A stretch of DNA of 5,417 bases, taken from NCBI GenBank assembly GCA_009778945.1, contig WRFF01000116.1, positions 1 through 5,417 of the forward strand, in the 5' to 3' direction. Numbering within the stretch: position 1 is the first letter of the stretch; every line of letters begins with the position of its first letter. Origin of the DNA: Clostridiales bacterium (GTDB taxonomy: Bacteria > Bacillota > Clostridia > Peptostreptococcales > Anaerovoracaceae). Below, in pieces: positions 1-5,406 of the stretch. The notes under the pieces were generated by a model, which was not told where the DNA came from, searched no databases, and worked only from the letters and a program-made list of their open reading frames with translations. The translations under genes were made by a program, and so were the position numbers.

Positions 1-1
1 C

Positions 2-109
2 GCCGAGACGCGCGGCCTTACGGCGCCGCGTGTGCAAACCGAATACGAGCGCAAATTCACCGCGCTCGATCAGCCTGTCTTTTTCTTTCGCGCCGAAAAG
101 CCCATGTGA
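2..109 (+). CDS. trmB: C-terminal end of tRNA (guanine-N7)-methyltransferase (partial)
   Basis: Only the last 35 codons and the TGA stop are present; the gene enters from the left edge. The translated tail contains VQTEYERKFTALDQPVFFFRAEKP. This matches the conserved end of TrmB proteins, where a T-E-Y-E-x-K-F motif is followed by a short strand of the type 'G-x-P-I-Y-R-L-E'. TrmB uses S-adenosylmethionine to methylate G46 in the variable loop of tRNA in the cytoplasm. The SAM-binding fold lies outside the window, so the call rests on the C-terminal motif alone. In bacteria TrmB is a single-gene housekeeping function and nothing suggests a functional link to the genes downstream. An AT-rich inverted repeat begins 24 nt after the stop and could help end its transcript. 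Confidence 0.7.
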   Translation, partial: AETRGLTAPRVQTEYERKFTALDQPVFFFRAEKPM

Positions 110-132
110 ACGCTCCGGCGCCTTTTCAAATC

Positions 133-154
133 TTTAAAGTTTGAAAACTTTAAA
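133..154. repeat. Perfect 10-bp AT-rich inverted repeat upstream of the Rrf2 promoter
   Basis: The arms TTTAAAGTTT (133-142) and AAACTTTAAA (145-154) are exact reverse complements separated by only two bases (GA). One mismatch further out, three more pairs extend the dyad to 129-158. It lies between the end of the trmB-like gene and the -35 element of the Rrf2 gene. It could be an operator for a dimeric regulator, an UP-like AT element, or a weak hairpin ending the upstream transcript. The sequence does not decide between these. Confidence 0.6.
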
Positions 155-187
155 TATTATTCTTGACAAACACCGTCCACAATAATA
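155..187. promoter_or_regulatory. IscR-like dyad operator covering the -35 element
   Basis: A symmetric element is centred on base 171. TATTATT (155-161) pairs with AATAATA (181-187), and GAC (165-167) pairs with GTC (175-177) across a 7-nt core; 11 of the 13 pairs outside the core match. From memory, the IscR type 1 consensus also has GAC, seven bases, then GTC, with pyrimidines before, purines after and an AT-rich end on each side. Aligned to it, 159-183 agrees at 19 of 25 mostly degenerate positions. The -35 hexamer TTGACA is inside the dyad, so a bound protein would occlude RNA polymerase. Self-binding by the adjacent Rrf2 protein is the natural hypothesis. The symmetry is seen; the identity of the binder is inferred. 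Confidence 0.5.
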
Positions 188-191
188 CTCT
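163..191 (+). promoter_or_regulatory. Sigma-A-type promoter of the Rrf2 regulator gene
   Basis: A perfect -35 hexamer TTGACA (163-168) is followed after 17 bases by TACTCT (186-191), which keeps the key T, A and final T of a -10 element. TAATAC at 183-188 is an alternative -10 with a shorter spacer. AT-rich DNA just upstream could act as an UP element. Transcription would start near 198, leaving a leader of about 20 to 45 nt depending on which ATG is used. No good separate promoter was found between the Rrf2 gene and the flavodiiron gene, so this promoter may serve the whole unit to 3971. Confidence 0.6.
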
Positions 192-240
192 TTTCTCGTA
201 ATAGGAATCACGCTACATGGAAAAACAGAAGGATGGGGCA

Positions 241-645
241 ATGCTTATCAATCGGGAAACGGATTATGCGATTCGGGCGCTGCGGGCGCTGGCGGACGGG
301 GAAAAAAAGACATTGGCCGTAATTTGTGATGCGGAAGGGATCCCGCAGCAGTTCGGCTACAAAATATTGAAAAAACTTGCGGGTGCAAATTATGTGTCGA
401 TTCGGCGCGGGAAGGAAGGAGGCTATACGATTACCGAGGCATTCCGAGGGAAATCGCTGTTTGATTTGACAGTTATCATGGAAAACCCGACGGATATAAG
501 CCCCTGTGTGCTTCCGGATTATATCTGTGAAAAACATCGTGCGGAGGACAAACCCTGCAAAGTCAATAAGGTTTTGAAAGTGATGCAACAGGAGCTGACA
601 GACCGGTTGCGTTCCATCAATCTTATGGAACTGGTATCGGAATAA
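241..645 (+). CDS. Rrf2-family transcriptional regulator with three-cysteine (Fe-S type) motif
   Basis: This is a winged-helix DNA-binding protein of the Rrf2 family (relatives include IscR, NsrR and CymR), which act as dimers and often sense Fe-S status, NO or redox state. The 134-residue product starts in the family's usual way (MLINRETDYAIRALRAL). A helix-turn-helix spans about residues 24-52, and a wing RRGKEGGYTI lies at 55-64. Cys89, Cys96 and Cys106 (C-x6-C-x9-C) occupy the region that binds an Fe-S cluster in cluster-bearing members; the spacing differs from Escherichia coli IscR, so ligation is likely but unproven. The start at 241 was chosen because AGAAGGA (227-233) is well spaced and the protein then begins at the family's normal N-terminus. 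An in-frame ATG at 217 with a weaker AGGA would add eight residues. The gene lies 86 nt upstream of the fusion flavoenzyme, and an IscR-like dyad covers its own promoter, suggesting autoregulation. Confidence 0.9.
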   Translation: MLINRETDYAIRALRALADGEKKTLAVICDAEGIPQQFGYKILKKLAGANYVSIRRGKEGGYTITEAFRGKSLFDLTVIMENPTDISPCVLPDYICEKHRAEDKPCKVNKVLKVMQQELTDRLRSINLMELVSE

Positions 646-652
646 CCTGAAA

Positions 653-665
653 GTTATTGAATAAC
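653..665. repeat. 13-nt palindrome after the Rrf2 stop
   Basis: GTTATT-G-AATAAC is a perfect odd-centred palindrome starting eight bases after the Rrf2 stop codon. Its left half plus two bases (GTTATTGAA) recurs at 2650-2658 after the stop of the next gene. It might be a protein-binding site between regulator and target, but it is short and AT-rich, so chance is possible. Confidence 0.35.
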
Positions 666-672
666 CGCCGAA
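660..672 (+). repeat. Left copy of 13-nt inverted repeat flanking the fusion gene
   Basis: AATAACCGCCGAA here is the exact reverse complement of 2643-2655. The two copies lie just after the Rrf2 stop codon and just after the fusion-gene stop codon, so they bracket the acyl-CoA dehydrogenase fusion gene. This copy also overlaps a small hairpin (665-677). Confidence 0.5.
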
Positions 673-684
673 GGCGGCATTTTA
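665..684 (+). terminator. Short GC hairpin, possible weak terminator or attenuator
   Basis: CCGCC (665-669) and GGCGG (673-677) form a perfect five-base-pair stem closed by a GAA loop, followed by CATTTTA. The stem is short and the T tract is only four long, so termination would be partial at best. In this position it could lower expression of the downstream enzymes relative to the regulator, or protect an mRNA end. Confidence 0.3.
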
Positions 685-717
685 CCCGTTATCTCACTGT
701 AATGGTATACCCACAGG

Positions 718-724
718 AAGGAGG
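718..724 (+). promoter_or_regulatory. Ribosome binding site that fixes the start of the fusion enzyme
   Basis: AAGGAGG is a near-perfect Shine-Dalgarno sequence seven bases before the ATG at 732. The open frame extends upstream to a TTG at 657, but that start has no comparable site and the extra 25 residues do not resemble an acyl-CoA dehydrogenase N-terminus. The ATG at 732 gives MSFKTTEEHEALRSQIRKFA, a normal family start. Confidence 0.85.
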
Positions 725-731
725 CGTATCC

Positions 732-2639
732 ATGTCATTCAAAACTACGGAAGAGCATGAGGCACTCAGAAGCCAGATCCGCAAATTCGCGGAGACTGAG
801 GTGAAGCCGATTGCGTTCATGCTCGATCAGGAAAACAGTTTCCCGGAGGAGGCTGTAAAACAACTCGGGAAGATGGGGCTGTTCGGCATCCCATTCCCGA
901 AGGAGTACGGCGGAATGGGGCTTGACCAGCTCAGCTATGCCATCGCCGTCGAAGAGCTTTCACGCGTGGACGGCGGCACCGGCGTCATTCTGTCCGCGCA
1001 CACGTCGCTCGGCTCTTGGCCGATCTTTGCGTACGGCACCGAAGATCAGAAAAAGAAATACCTGGTGCCGCTGGCGCAAGGCAAGAAGCTCGGCGCGTTC
1101 GGCCTCACGGAACCGAACGCCGGATCGGACGCCAGCGAGACAGAGACGACGGCGGTCTTTGACGGCACGCAGTATATCCTGAACGGCGAGAAGATCTTCA
1201 TTACGAACGCGCCGGTCGCCGAAACCTATGTGGTCTTCGCAGTGACGACACCCGGTATCGGGGCAAAAGGCATCAGCGCCTTCATTATCGAGAAAGACTG
1301 GGAAGGCTTTACGTTCGGAGATCATTACGACAAGCTCGGCATCCGTTCGTCTTCGACGGCCCAGTTGCTTTTCCACGATGTAAAGGTTCCGAAGGAAAAC
1401 CTGCTCGGGCAGGAAGGCGAAGGCTTCCGTATCGCGATGGCCACGCTTGACGGAGGCCGTATCGGCATCGCGTCGCAGGCGCTCGGCATCGCGCAGGGCG
1501 CGTACGAAAGCGCGCTCGACTATTCGCGCGAACGCGTACAGTTCGGGAAGGCGATCGGGTTCCAACAGGGGATTTCCTTCAAGCTTGCCGATATGGCGAC
1601 GAAGATCCGCGCGGCGCGGCTGCTCATCTACAGCGCGGCGGAACTGAAAGAAACGCATGAAAACTACAGTATGGAGTCCGCGATGGCAAAGGTTTTCGCA
1701 TCCGAAACCGCCATGGAAGTCACAAACGACGCGATCCAGATCTACGGCGGCAACGGGTTCCTGAAGGGTATGGATGTGGAACGCATGTACCGCGACGCGA
1801 AGATTACGACGATCTACGAAGGGACGAGCGAGATCCAGCGCATCGTCATCGCGTCCCATATCGTTGGGAAACCGCCGAAAGAAGAGTTGTCCGCCGCGAA
1901 GAAAAAGGCCGGCGGCGCTGTCACAGGCGAGCGGAAAAAACAGATCTTCGCGGAAGGAAAATCCAAGGAGAAAGTCGATGCGCTCGTCGCCGCGCTCAAA
2001 AAGGACGGTTTCGATTTTTCGATCGGCATTCCGATCGACACGCCGATTATCGACGCGGAGCGTGTCGTCTCCGTCGGGAAGGGCATCGGCACGAAGGAAA
2101 ATATGAAGCTCGGGTATGATCTCGCGAAGGCTGCCGGCGCCGCGATCGGTTCGTCCCGTCCGGTTGCCGAGACGCTGCGCTATCTGCCGCTGAACCGCTA
2201 TGTCGGCATGTCCGGCCAGAAATTCAAAGGCAATCTCTACATCGCCGTCGGCATCTCCGGCGCCGGCCAGCATCTCAAAGGGATCAAGGAAGCCGGTACG
2301 ATCGTTGCGATCAACAGCAATGCGAACGCGCCGATCTTCAAGAACGCCGATTACGGCATTGTCGGAGACTTGTTTGAAATCGTGCCGCTGCTTTGCAAAG
2401 TGCTCGGCTCCGAGGAAAAGACGCCTGCGCCGCCGATGGTGAAGATGAAGAAGCGCACGCCGAAGAAGCTCCCGCCGAACTATCCTATCTATGTGTGCGG
2501 CGGCTGCGGCCACGAATACGACCAGGAACTCGGCGACGAAGAAGGCGGGATCCGCCCCGGAACCCCGTTCGACCAACTGCCTGAGGAATGGACCTGCCCG
2601 GTGTGCGGGGACGAGAAATCGGTTTATATTAAAAGCTGA
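732..2639 (+). CDS. Acyl-CoA dehydrogenase / ETF-alpha FAD domain / rubredoxin fusion
   Basis: This 635-residue cytoplasmic flavoprotein joins three redox modules. Residues 1-380 are a full-length acyl-CoA dehydrogenase, which interconverts acyl-CoA and 2,3-enoyl-CoA with FAD. It has the GLTEPNAGSD motif (124-133), RVQFGKAIGFQQ (268-279), QIYGGNGF (336-343), and IYEGTSEIQR (361-370), where Glu363 is the expected catalytic base; short-chain (butyryl-CoA-like) specificity is likely. Residues about 400-560 match the C-terminal FAD domain of electron transfer flavoprotein alpha, with LYIAVGISGAGQHLKGI (502-518) and NADYGIVGDL (538-547). ETF alpha domain I and ETF beta are absent. A Lys/Pro-rich linker (about 562-584) leads to a complete rubredoxin with Cys589, Cys592, Cys622 and Cys625. 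Electrons could therefore pass within one chain from substrate FAD to ETF-type FAD to rubredoxin iron. The flavodiiron gene follows after 51 nt with no terminator, supplying a known type of rubredoxin oxidase. I recall similar fusions annotated in Clostridia, but none biochemically defined. One oddity is Gly512, where the ETF signature normally has Ile or Val. Confidence 0.93.
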   Translation: MSFKTTEEHEALRSQIRKFAETEVKPIAFMLDQENSFPEEAVKQLGKMGLFGIPFPKEYGGMGLDQLSYAIAVEELSRVDGGTGVILSAHTSLGSWPIFAYGTEDQKKKYLVPLAQGKKLGAFGLTEPNAGSDASETETTAVFDGTQYILNGEKIFITNAPVAETYVVFAVTTPGIGAKGISAFIIEKDWEGFTFGDHYDKLGIRSSSTAQLLFHDVKVPKENLLGQEGEGFRIAMATLDGGRIGIASQALGIAQGAYESALDYSRERVQFGKAIGFQQGISFKLADMATKIRAARLLIYSAAELKETHENYSMESAMAKVFASETAMEVTNDAIQIYGGNGFLKGMDVERMYRDAKITTIYEGTSEIQRIVIASHIVGKPPKEELSAAKKKAGGAVTGERKKQIFAEGKSKEKVDALVAALKKDGFDFSIGIPIDTPIIDAERVVSVGKGIGTKENMKLGYDLAKAAGAAIGSSRPVAETLRYLPLNRYVGMSGQKFKGNLYIAVGISGAGQHLKGIKEAGTIVAINSNANAPIFKNADYGIVGDLFEIVPLLCKVLGSEEKTPAPPMVKMKKRTPKKLPPNYPIYVCGGCGHEYDQELGDEEGGIRPGTPFDQLPEEWTCPVCGDEKSVYIKS

Positions 2640-2642
2640 AAT

Positions 2643-2655
2643 TTCGGCGGTTATT
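2643..2655 (-). repeat. Right copy of 13-nt inverted repeat flanking the fusion gene
   Basis: TTCGGCGGTTATT is the exact reverse complement of 660-672 and begins three bases after the fusion-gene stop codon. The two copies are almost 2 kb apart, too far for a simple terminator hairpin. A shared binding site or a remnant of an inserted or duplicated segment are possible readings, as is chance. Confidence 0.5.
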
Positions 2656-2690
2656 GAAAAAACAAAGAAAGCAACGGAGGTATAGAGAAA

Positions 2691-3917
2691 ATGCAAATTA
2701 CAAGAAAGGTGACGGACGACCTGTATTGGGTCGGCGCCAACGAGCACAGGCTGCACCTGTTTGAGAATATCCATCCGATCCCGCGCGGCGTCTCGTACAA
2801 CGCGTATTTGCTGCTCGACGAGAAGACCTGCCTGTTCGACACGGTCGACTGGGCAGGGGCGCGGCAATTCCTTGAAAATATCGACGGCGTGCTGGCCGGC
2901 CGGCCGCTCGATTATTTGCTCATTAACCATCTGGAGCCGGACCACGCGGCTTCGATCGACGAGATCCTTGTGCGCCATCCTGAGACGGTCGTGATTTCCA
3001 ACGAGAAAGCCTTCATGCTGATGCACCAGTTCGGTTTCCATATTGACGGCGAAAACAGGACGTTTGAGGTCGCCGAGGGCGACACGTTCAGCTTCGGCAA
3101 GCACACGGTCACTTTCGTATCGGCGCCGATGGTCCATTGGCCGGAAGCGATGGTCACGCTCGATGTGACGAACGGCGTGCTGTTCTCGGCGGACGCGTTC
3201 GGGACGTTCGGCGCGATCGACGGGCATCTGTTTGCGGACGAAGTGCCGTTCAAGGAAGAATGGCTTGACGACGCGCGGCGGTATCTGGTCAATATTGTGG
3301 GCAAATACGGCCCGCACGTGCAGGCGCTGCTCGCGAAAGCGGGTACGGTGCTCGATCTGATCAAGATCGTCTGCCCGCTCCACGGCCCCGTTTGGAGGGC
3401 CGACGAAAACCTGCTTTGGTTCATCGGAAAATACGACCAGTGGAGCAAATACGAGCCGGAGGAAAAAGGCGTCCTGATCATCTACGCGTCCATGTACGGC
3501 AATACGGAGGCGGCGGCGATGAACTTCGCGAGCAAGCTTTCCGAACGCGGCTTCCATAATTACAAAGTTTACGACGTGTCGAGCAACCATGTCTCTTATT
3601 TGATCGCGGAGACCTTCAAATACAGCCATGTGGTGCTTGCGTCGGTGACGTACAACCTCGGGATCTTCCCGCCGATGATGGACTATCTCTATGATATGAA
3701 GGCGCTGAACCTGCAGAAACGCACCTTTGCAGTCATCGAGAACGGGTCTTGGGCGCCGCAGGCCGGCGACCTCATTGAGGAGTACCTGAACAACGAGATG
3801 AAGGAGATGACGGTGCTTTCAAACCGTGTCACGGTAAACAGTTCCGTCAACGAGAGCAGCAACCGCGAGCTCGACGAGCTGGCCGAGGCTGTGATCGATT
3901 CGGTGAACGAGGCGTAG
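2691..3917 (+). CDS. fprA: Class A flavodiiron protein (rubredoxin:O2/NO oxidoreductase)
   Basis: This 408-residue cytoplasmic enzyme reduces O2 to water, or NO to N2O, using electrons from rubredoxin. The N-terminal metallo-beta-lactamase-like domain (about 1-250) holds the full di-iron ligand set: His80, Glu82 and Asp84 in NHLEPDH, then His149, Asp168 and His231 (HGPVW). The C-terminal flavodoxin domain (about 258-405) has the FMN phosphate loop YASMYGNTE (265-273) and the NGSWAP segment (351-356). The length fits class A, which has only these two domains and needs an external rubredoxin. The upstream partner ends in exactly such a domain, so the pair probably forms one electron chain. GGAGG (2676-2680) lies ten bases before the ATG, and a strong terminator follows 23 nt after the stop. 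O2 is the likelier substrate in a strict anaerobe, but the sequence cannot exclude NO. Confidence 0.95.
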   Translation: MQITRKVTDDLYWVGANEHRLHLFENIHPIPRGVSYNAYLLLDEKTCLFDTVDWAGARQFLENIDGVLAGRPLDYLLINHLEPDHAASIDEILVRHPETVVISNEKAFMLMHQFGFHIDGENRTFEVAEGDTFSFGKHTVTFVSAPMVHWPEAMVTLDVTNGVLFSADAFGTFGAIDGHLFADEVPFKEEWLDDARRYLVNIVGKYGPHVQALLAKAGTVLDLIKIVCPLHGPVWRADENLLWFIGKYDQWSKYEPEEKGVLIIYASMYGNTEAAAMNFASKLSERGFHNYKVYDVSSNHVSYLIAETFKYSHVVLASVTYNLGIFPPMMDYLYDMKALNLQKRTFAVIENGSWAPQAGDLIEEYLNNEMKEMTVLSNRVTVNSSVNESSNRELDELAEAVIDSVNEA

Positions 3918-3940
3918 AATTCACAAAACCCATAGTTCAT

Positions 3941-3971
3941 AAAAAGCGTCGATTCGTTCGGCGCTTTTTTT
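3941..3971 (+). terminator. Strong intrinsic terminator after the flavodiiron gene
   Basis: GCGTCGA (3946-3952) pairs with TCGGCGC (3958-3964), with one G-T wobble, around the loop TTCGT. AAAAA lies before the stem and seven T residues after it. The flanking CAT and ATG add to the symmetry. The A tract means it could also work for transcripts arriving from the right. It separates the redox unit from the amidohydrolase. Confidence 0.9.
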
Positions 3972-3985
3972 ATGATACAAATAAT

Positions 3986-3997
3986 AACCGCGCGGTT
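3986..3997. repeat. 12-bp perfect palindrome before the amidohydrolase promoter
   Basis: AACCGCGCGGTT is fully self-complementary. Its last base touches the candidate -35 element, so a dimeric regulator bound here could affect polymerase entry. There is no regulator gene next to it in the window, so a role as operator is only a suggestion. Confidence 0.4.
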
Positions 3998-4027
3998 TGC
4001 ACTGAATTCCGATCAAAGTGGTAAGAT
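3997..4027 (+). promoter_or_regulatory. Candidate extended -10 promoter for the amidohydrolase gene
   Basis: TGGTAAGAT (4019-4027) is an extended -10 element: TG, one base, then TAAGAT with four of six consensus bases. TTGCAC (3997-4002) is a weak -35 at a long 19-nt spacing, which extended -10 promoters tolerate. Transcription would begin near 4034, about 40 nt before the ATG. A separate promoter is expected because a strong terminator lies just upstream. Confidence 0.4.
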
Positions 4028-4074
4028 GAAAAGCAGAATTTATTTTTTATGATAGCGCGGAGAAGTACGGTGAT

Positions 4075-5307
4075 ATGAATAATGAAAACGCAATCGGCCG
4101 GACCACGGCTATAGTGAATGCGAACGTCTTTGATGGAGAGAACAGTATCGGCGTTAAAACGGTCGTATTGAGCGGGGAAACTATTCAGTCGGTAGGTGAT
4201 GAGGTGCCCGGCGGGGCGGTCGTTATAGACGCCATGGGAAAGACGCTGCTGCCCGGTTTGATCGATTCGCATGTACACACCGATATGGACGGCCTGCGGG
4301 ACGCGCTGAAATTCGGCGTTACGACGGAACTGGAAATGAACGGCCATTGGCCTGCGAAGCAGCGCAGGGAAATCGCGGAACGCACGGATATGGCCGACCT
4401 GCGCACCTGCTGCATGGGTGTCACGCCGAAGGGCGGGCATCCCACCGAATATATGGACTCGATGGGGAATTCGCTTATTCGCCTGTATGTCCGTTTTTTC
4501 TATCCGTCTGTGGAGACGCCGGAAGCGGCTGTCAAATTCGTAGATAAGCAGATCGCCGGAAGCGCCGATTATATCAAAGTATTTATTGAAGACGGGAGCT
4601 GTATCGGTTTCCCGGGCCTTCCGGTTTTGCGGGACGACGTCCTGAAGGCGGCGATCGACGAAGCGCATAGTCAAAACAAACTCACAGTCGTTCACGCGAC
4701 GACCTTGGATGCCGCAAAGAAGGCTGTCGATGCGGGAATAGACTGCCTGGGGCATTTATTTTTCGATTCGGTTCCCACACCCGAACTGATCACGAAGATG
4801 AAAGCTGCGGATATATTTATCATTCCGACCTTGGTGACGCTGTCCACGGCTTTCGGAAACAACGCTGCTGAACTCGCCGCGGACGAGCGCGTCCGCGCCA
4901 GGCTCGATCAAAAGTGGATCGACGCGCTTTCCCGCAGCATGAACGTTTATCCGCAAGGGAAGATGGAAGACGCCTACGCCGCGATCCGGGCTCTCAAAAA
5001 CGCGGGCGTGGATATCCTGGCCGGCTCGGATGTGTCCGATCCCCTGCCGATCCTCGGCGGGCTCGCTCACGGAGTCAGCCTGCATCATGAGCTGAGGCTG
5101 CTGGTTGCTGCCGGTCTTACGCCGGCGGAGGCGCTGCGCGCGGCGACATCGACTCCGGCAAGAAGATTCGGACTTGTTGACCGCGGACGGATTGCTCCGG
5201 GTGCGCGCGCCGACTTGTTGCTTGTGAAGGGCGACCCCCTGGCGAATATTTCCGATACGCTGTCCATCGACATCGTATGGCGCAGCGGCGTTCAATACAG
5301 GTCATAA
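4075..5307 (+). CDS. Metal-dependent amidohydrolase family protein
   Basis: This 410-residue protein of the amidohydrolase superfamily resembles the imidazolonepropionase-like and Xaa-Pro-dipeptidase-like branch. These enzymes hydrolyse C-N bonds (amides, ureas, ring imides or dipeptides) at a one- or two-metal site. The N-terminal beta-sandwich part (about 10-58) leads into GLIDSHVHTD with metal ligands His66 and His68. Lys168 in DYIKVF fits the carboxylated lysine bridging two metals. His207 (TVVHATT) and His227 (CLGHLF) are the next ligands, and Asp319 (LAGSD) the catalytic aspartate. The C-terminal sandwich ends with GRIAPGARADLLLVKGDPL (371-389), a typical closing motif. All expected residues are present, so it should be active, but its substrate cannot be told from sequence. 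No signal peptide is seen, so it is probably cytoplasmic. GGAGAAG (4059-4065) lies nine bases before the ATG. It has its own promoter behind a strong terminator, so no link to the redox genes is implied. Confidence 0.9.
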   Translation: MNNENAIGRTTAIVNANVFDGENSIGVKTVVLSGETIQSVGDEVPGGAVVIDAMGKTLLPGLIDSHVHTDMDGLRDALKFGVTTELEMNGHWPAKQRREIAERTDMADLRTCCMGVTPKGGHPTEYMDSMGNSLIRLYVRFFYPSVETPEAAVKFVDKQIAGSADYIKVFIEDGSCIGFPGLPVLRDDVLKAAIDEAHSQNKLTVVHATTLDAAKKAVDAGIDCLGHLFFDSVPTPELITKMKAADIFIIPTLVTLSTAFGNNAAELAADERVRARLDQKWIDALSRSMNVYPQGKMEDAYAAIRALKNAGVDILAGSDVSDPLPILGGLAHGVSLHHELRLLVAAGLTPAEALRAATSTPARRFGLVDRGRIAPGARADLLLVKGDPLANISDTLSIDIVWRSGVQYRS

Positions 5308-5359
5308 TTGCCCGGCGGTGGGTGAATGGAAATTGACGGAGTCCGCCTCCCTGGAAAAG

Positions 5360-5406
5360 AATCACGTGGCTCGCATATCCGTGAGGACCATGCGAGATGC
5401 GTGATT
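5360..5406. other. Long imperfect hairpin with GNRA-type loop
   Basis: The 17-base arms AATCACGTGGCTCGCAT (5360-5376) and ATGCGAGATGCGTGATT (5390-5406) pair with 14 Watson-Crick pairs, two G-T wobbles and one mismatch. Inside the 13-nt loop, TCC and GGA can pair around GTGA, which is a GNRA tetraloop on the + strand. It begins 53 nt after the amidohydrolase stop. The + strand tail TTTATCTGTTTGC is a poor T tract, while the - strand tail CTTTTCC is somewhat T-rich. It may be a terminator in either direction, a structured leader or small RNA, or a dyad operator. The window ends 11 bases later, so the context is missing. Confidence 0.6.

Noticed and set aside
681..711. Possible promoter TTTACC with extended -10 TGGTATACC before the fusion gene
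   Set aside because: The spacing is long (19 nt) and transcription would start at about 718, on top of the ribosome binding site, which would impair translation.
657..731. Upstream TTG start adding 25 residues to the fusion enzyme
   Set aside because: It lacks a ribosome binding site, runs through the GC hairpin, and the extension does not resemble the family. The ATG at 732 has AAGGAGG at ideal spacing.
960..3629. 889-codon open frame on the - strand
   Set aside because: It is exactly codon-aligned with two well-identified + strand genes and is explained by their lack of TTA, CTA and TCA codons. Its Arg/His/Val-rich product matches no family I recognise.
3970..4755. 261-codon open frame on the - strand
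   Set aside because: It lies mostly antisense to the amidohydrolase, whose metal-site motifs confirm the + strand, and starts without a recognisable domain.
5314..5347. GGCGG/CCGCC pairing after the amidohydrolase stop as a terminator
   Set aside because: The stem is only five base pairs with a 24-nt loop, and no T tract follows.
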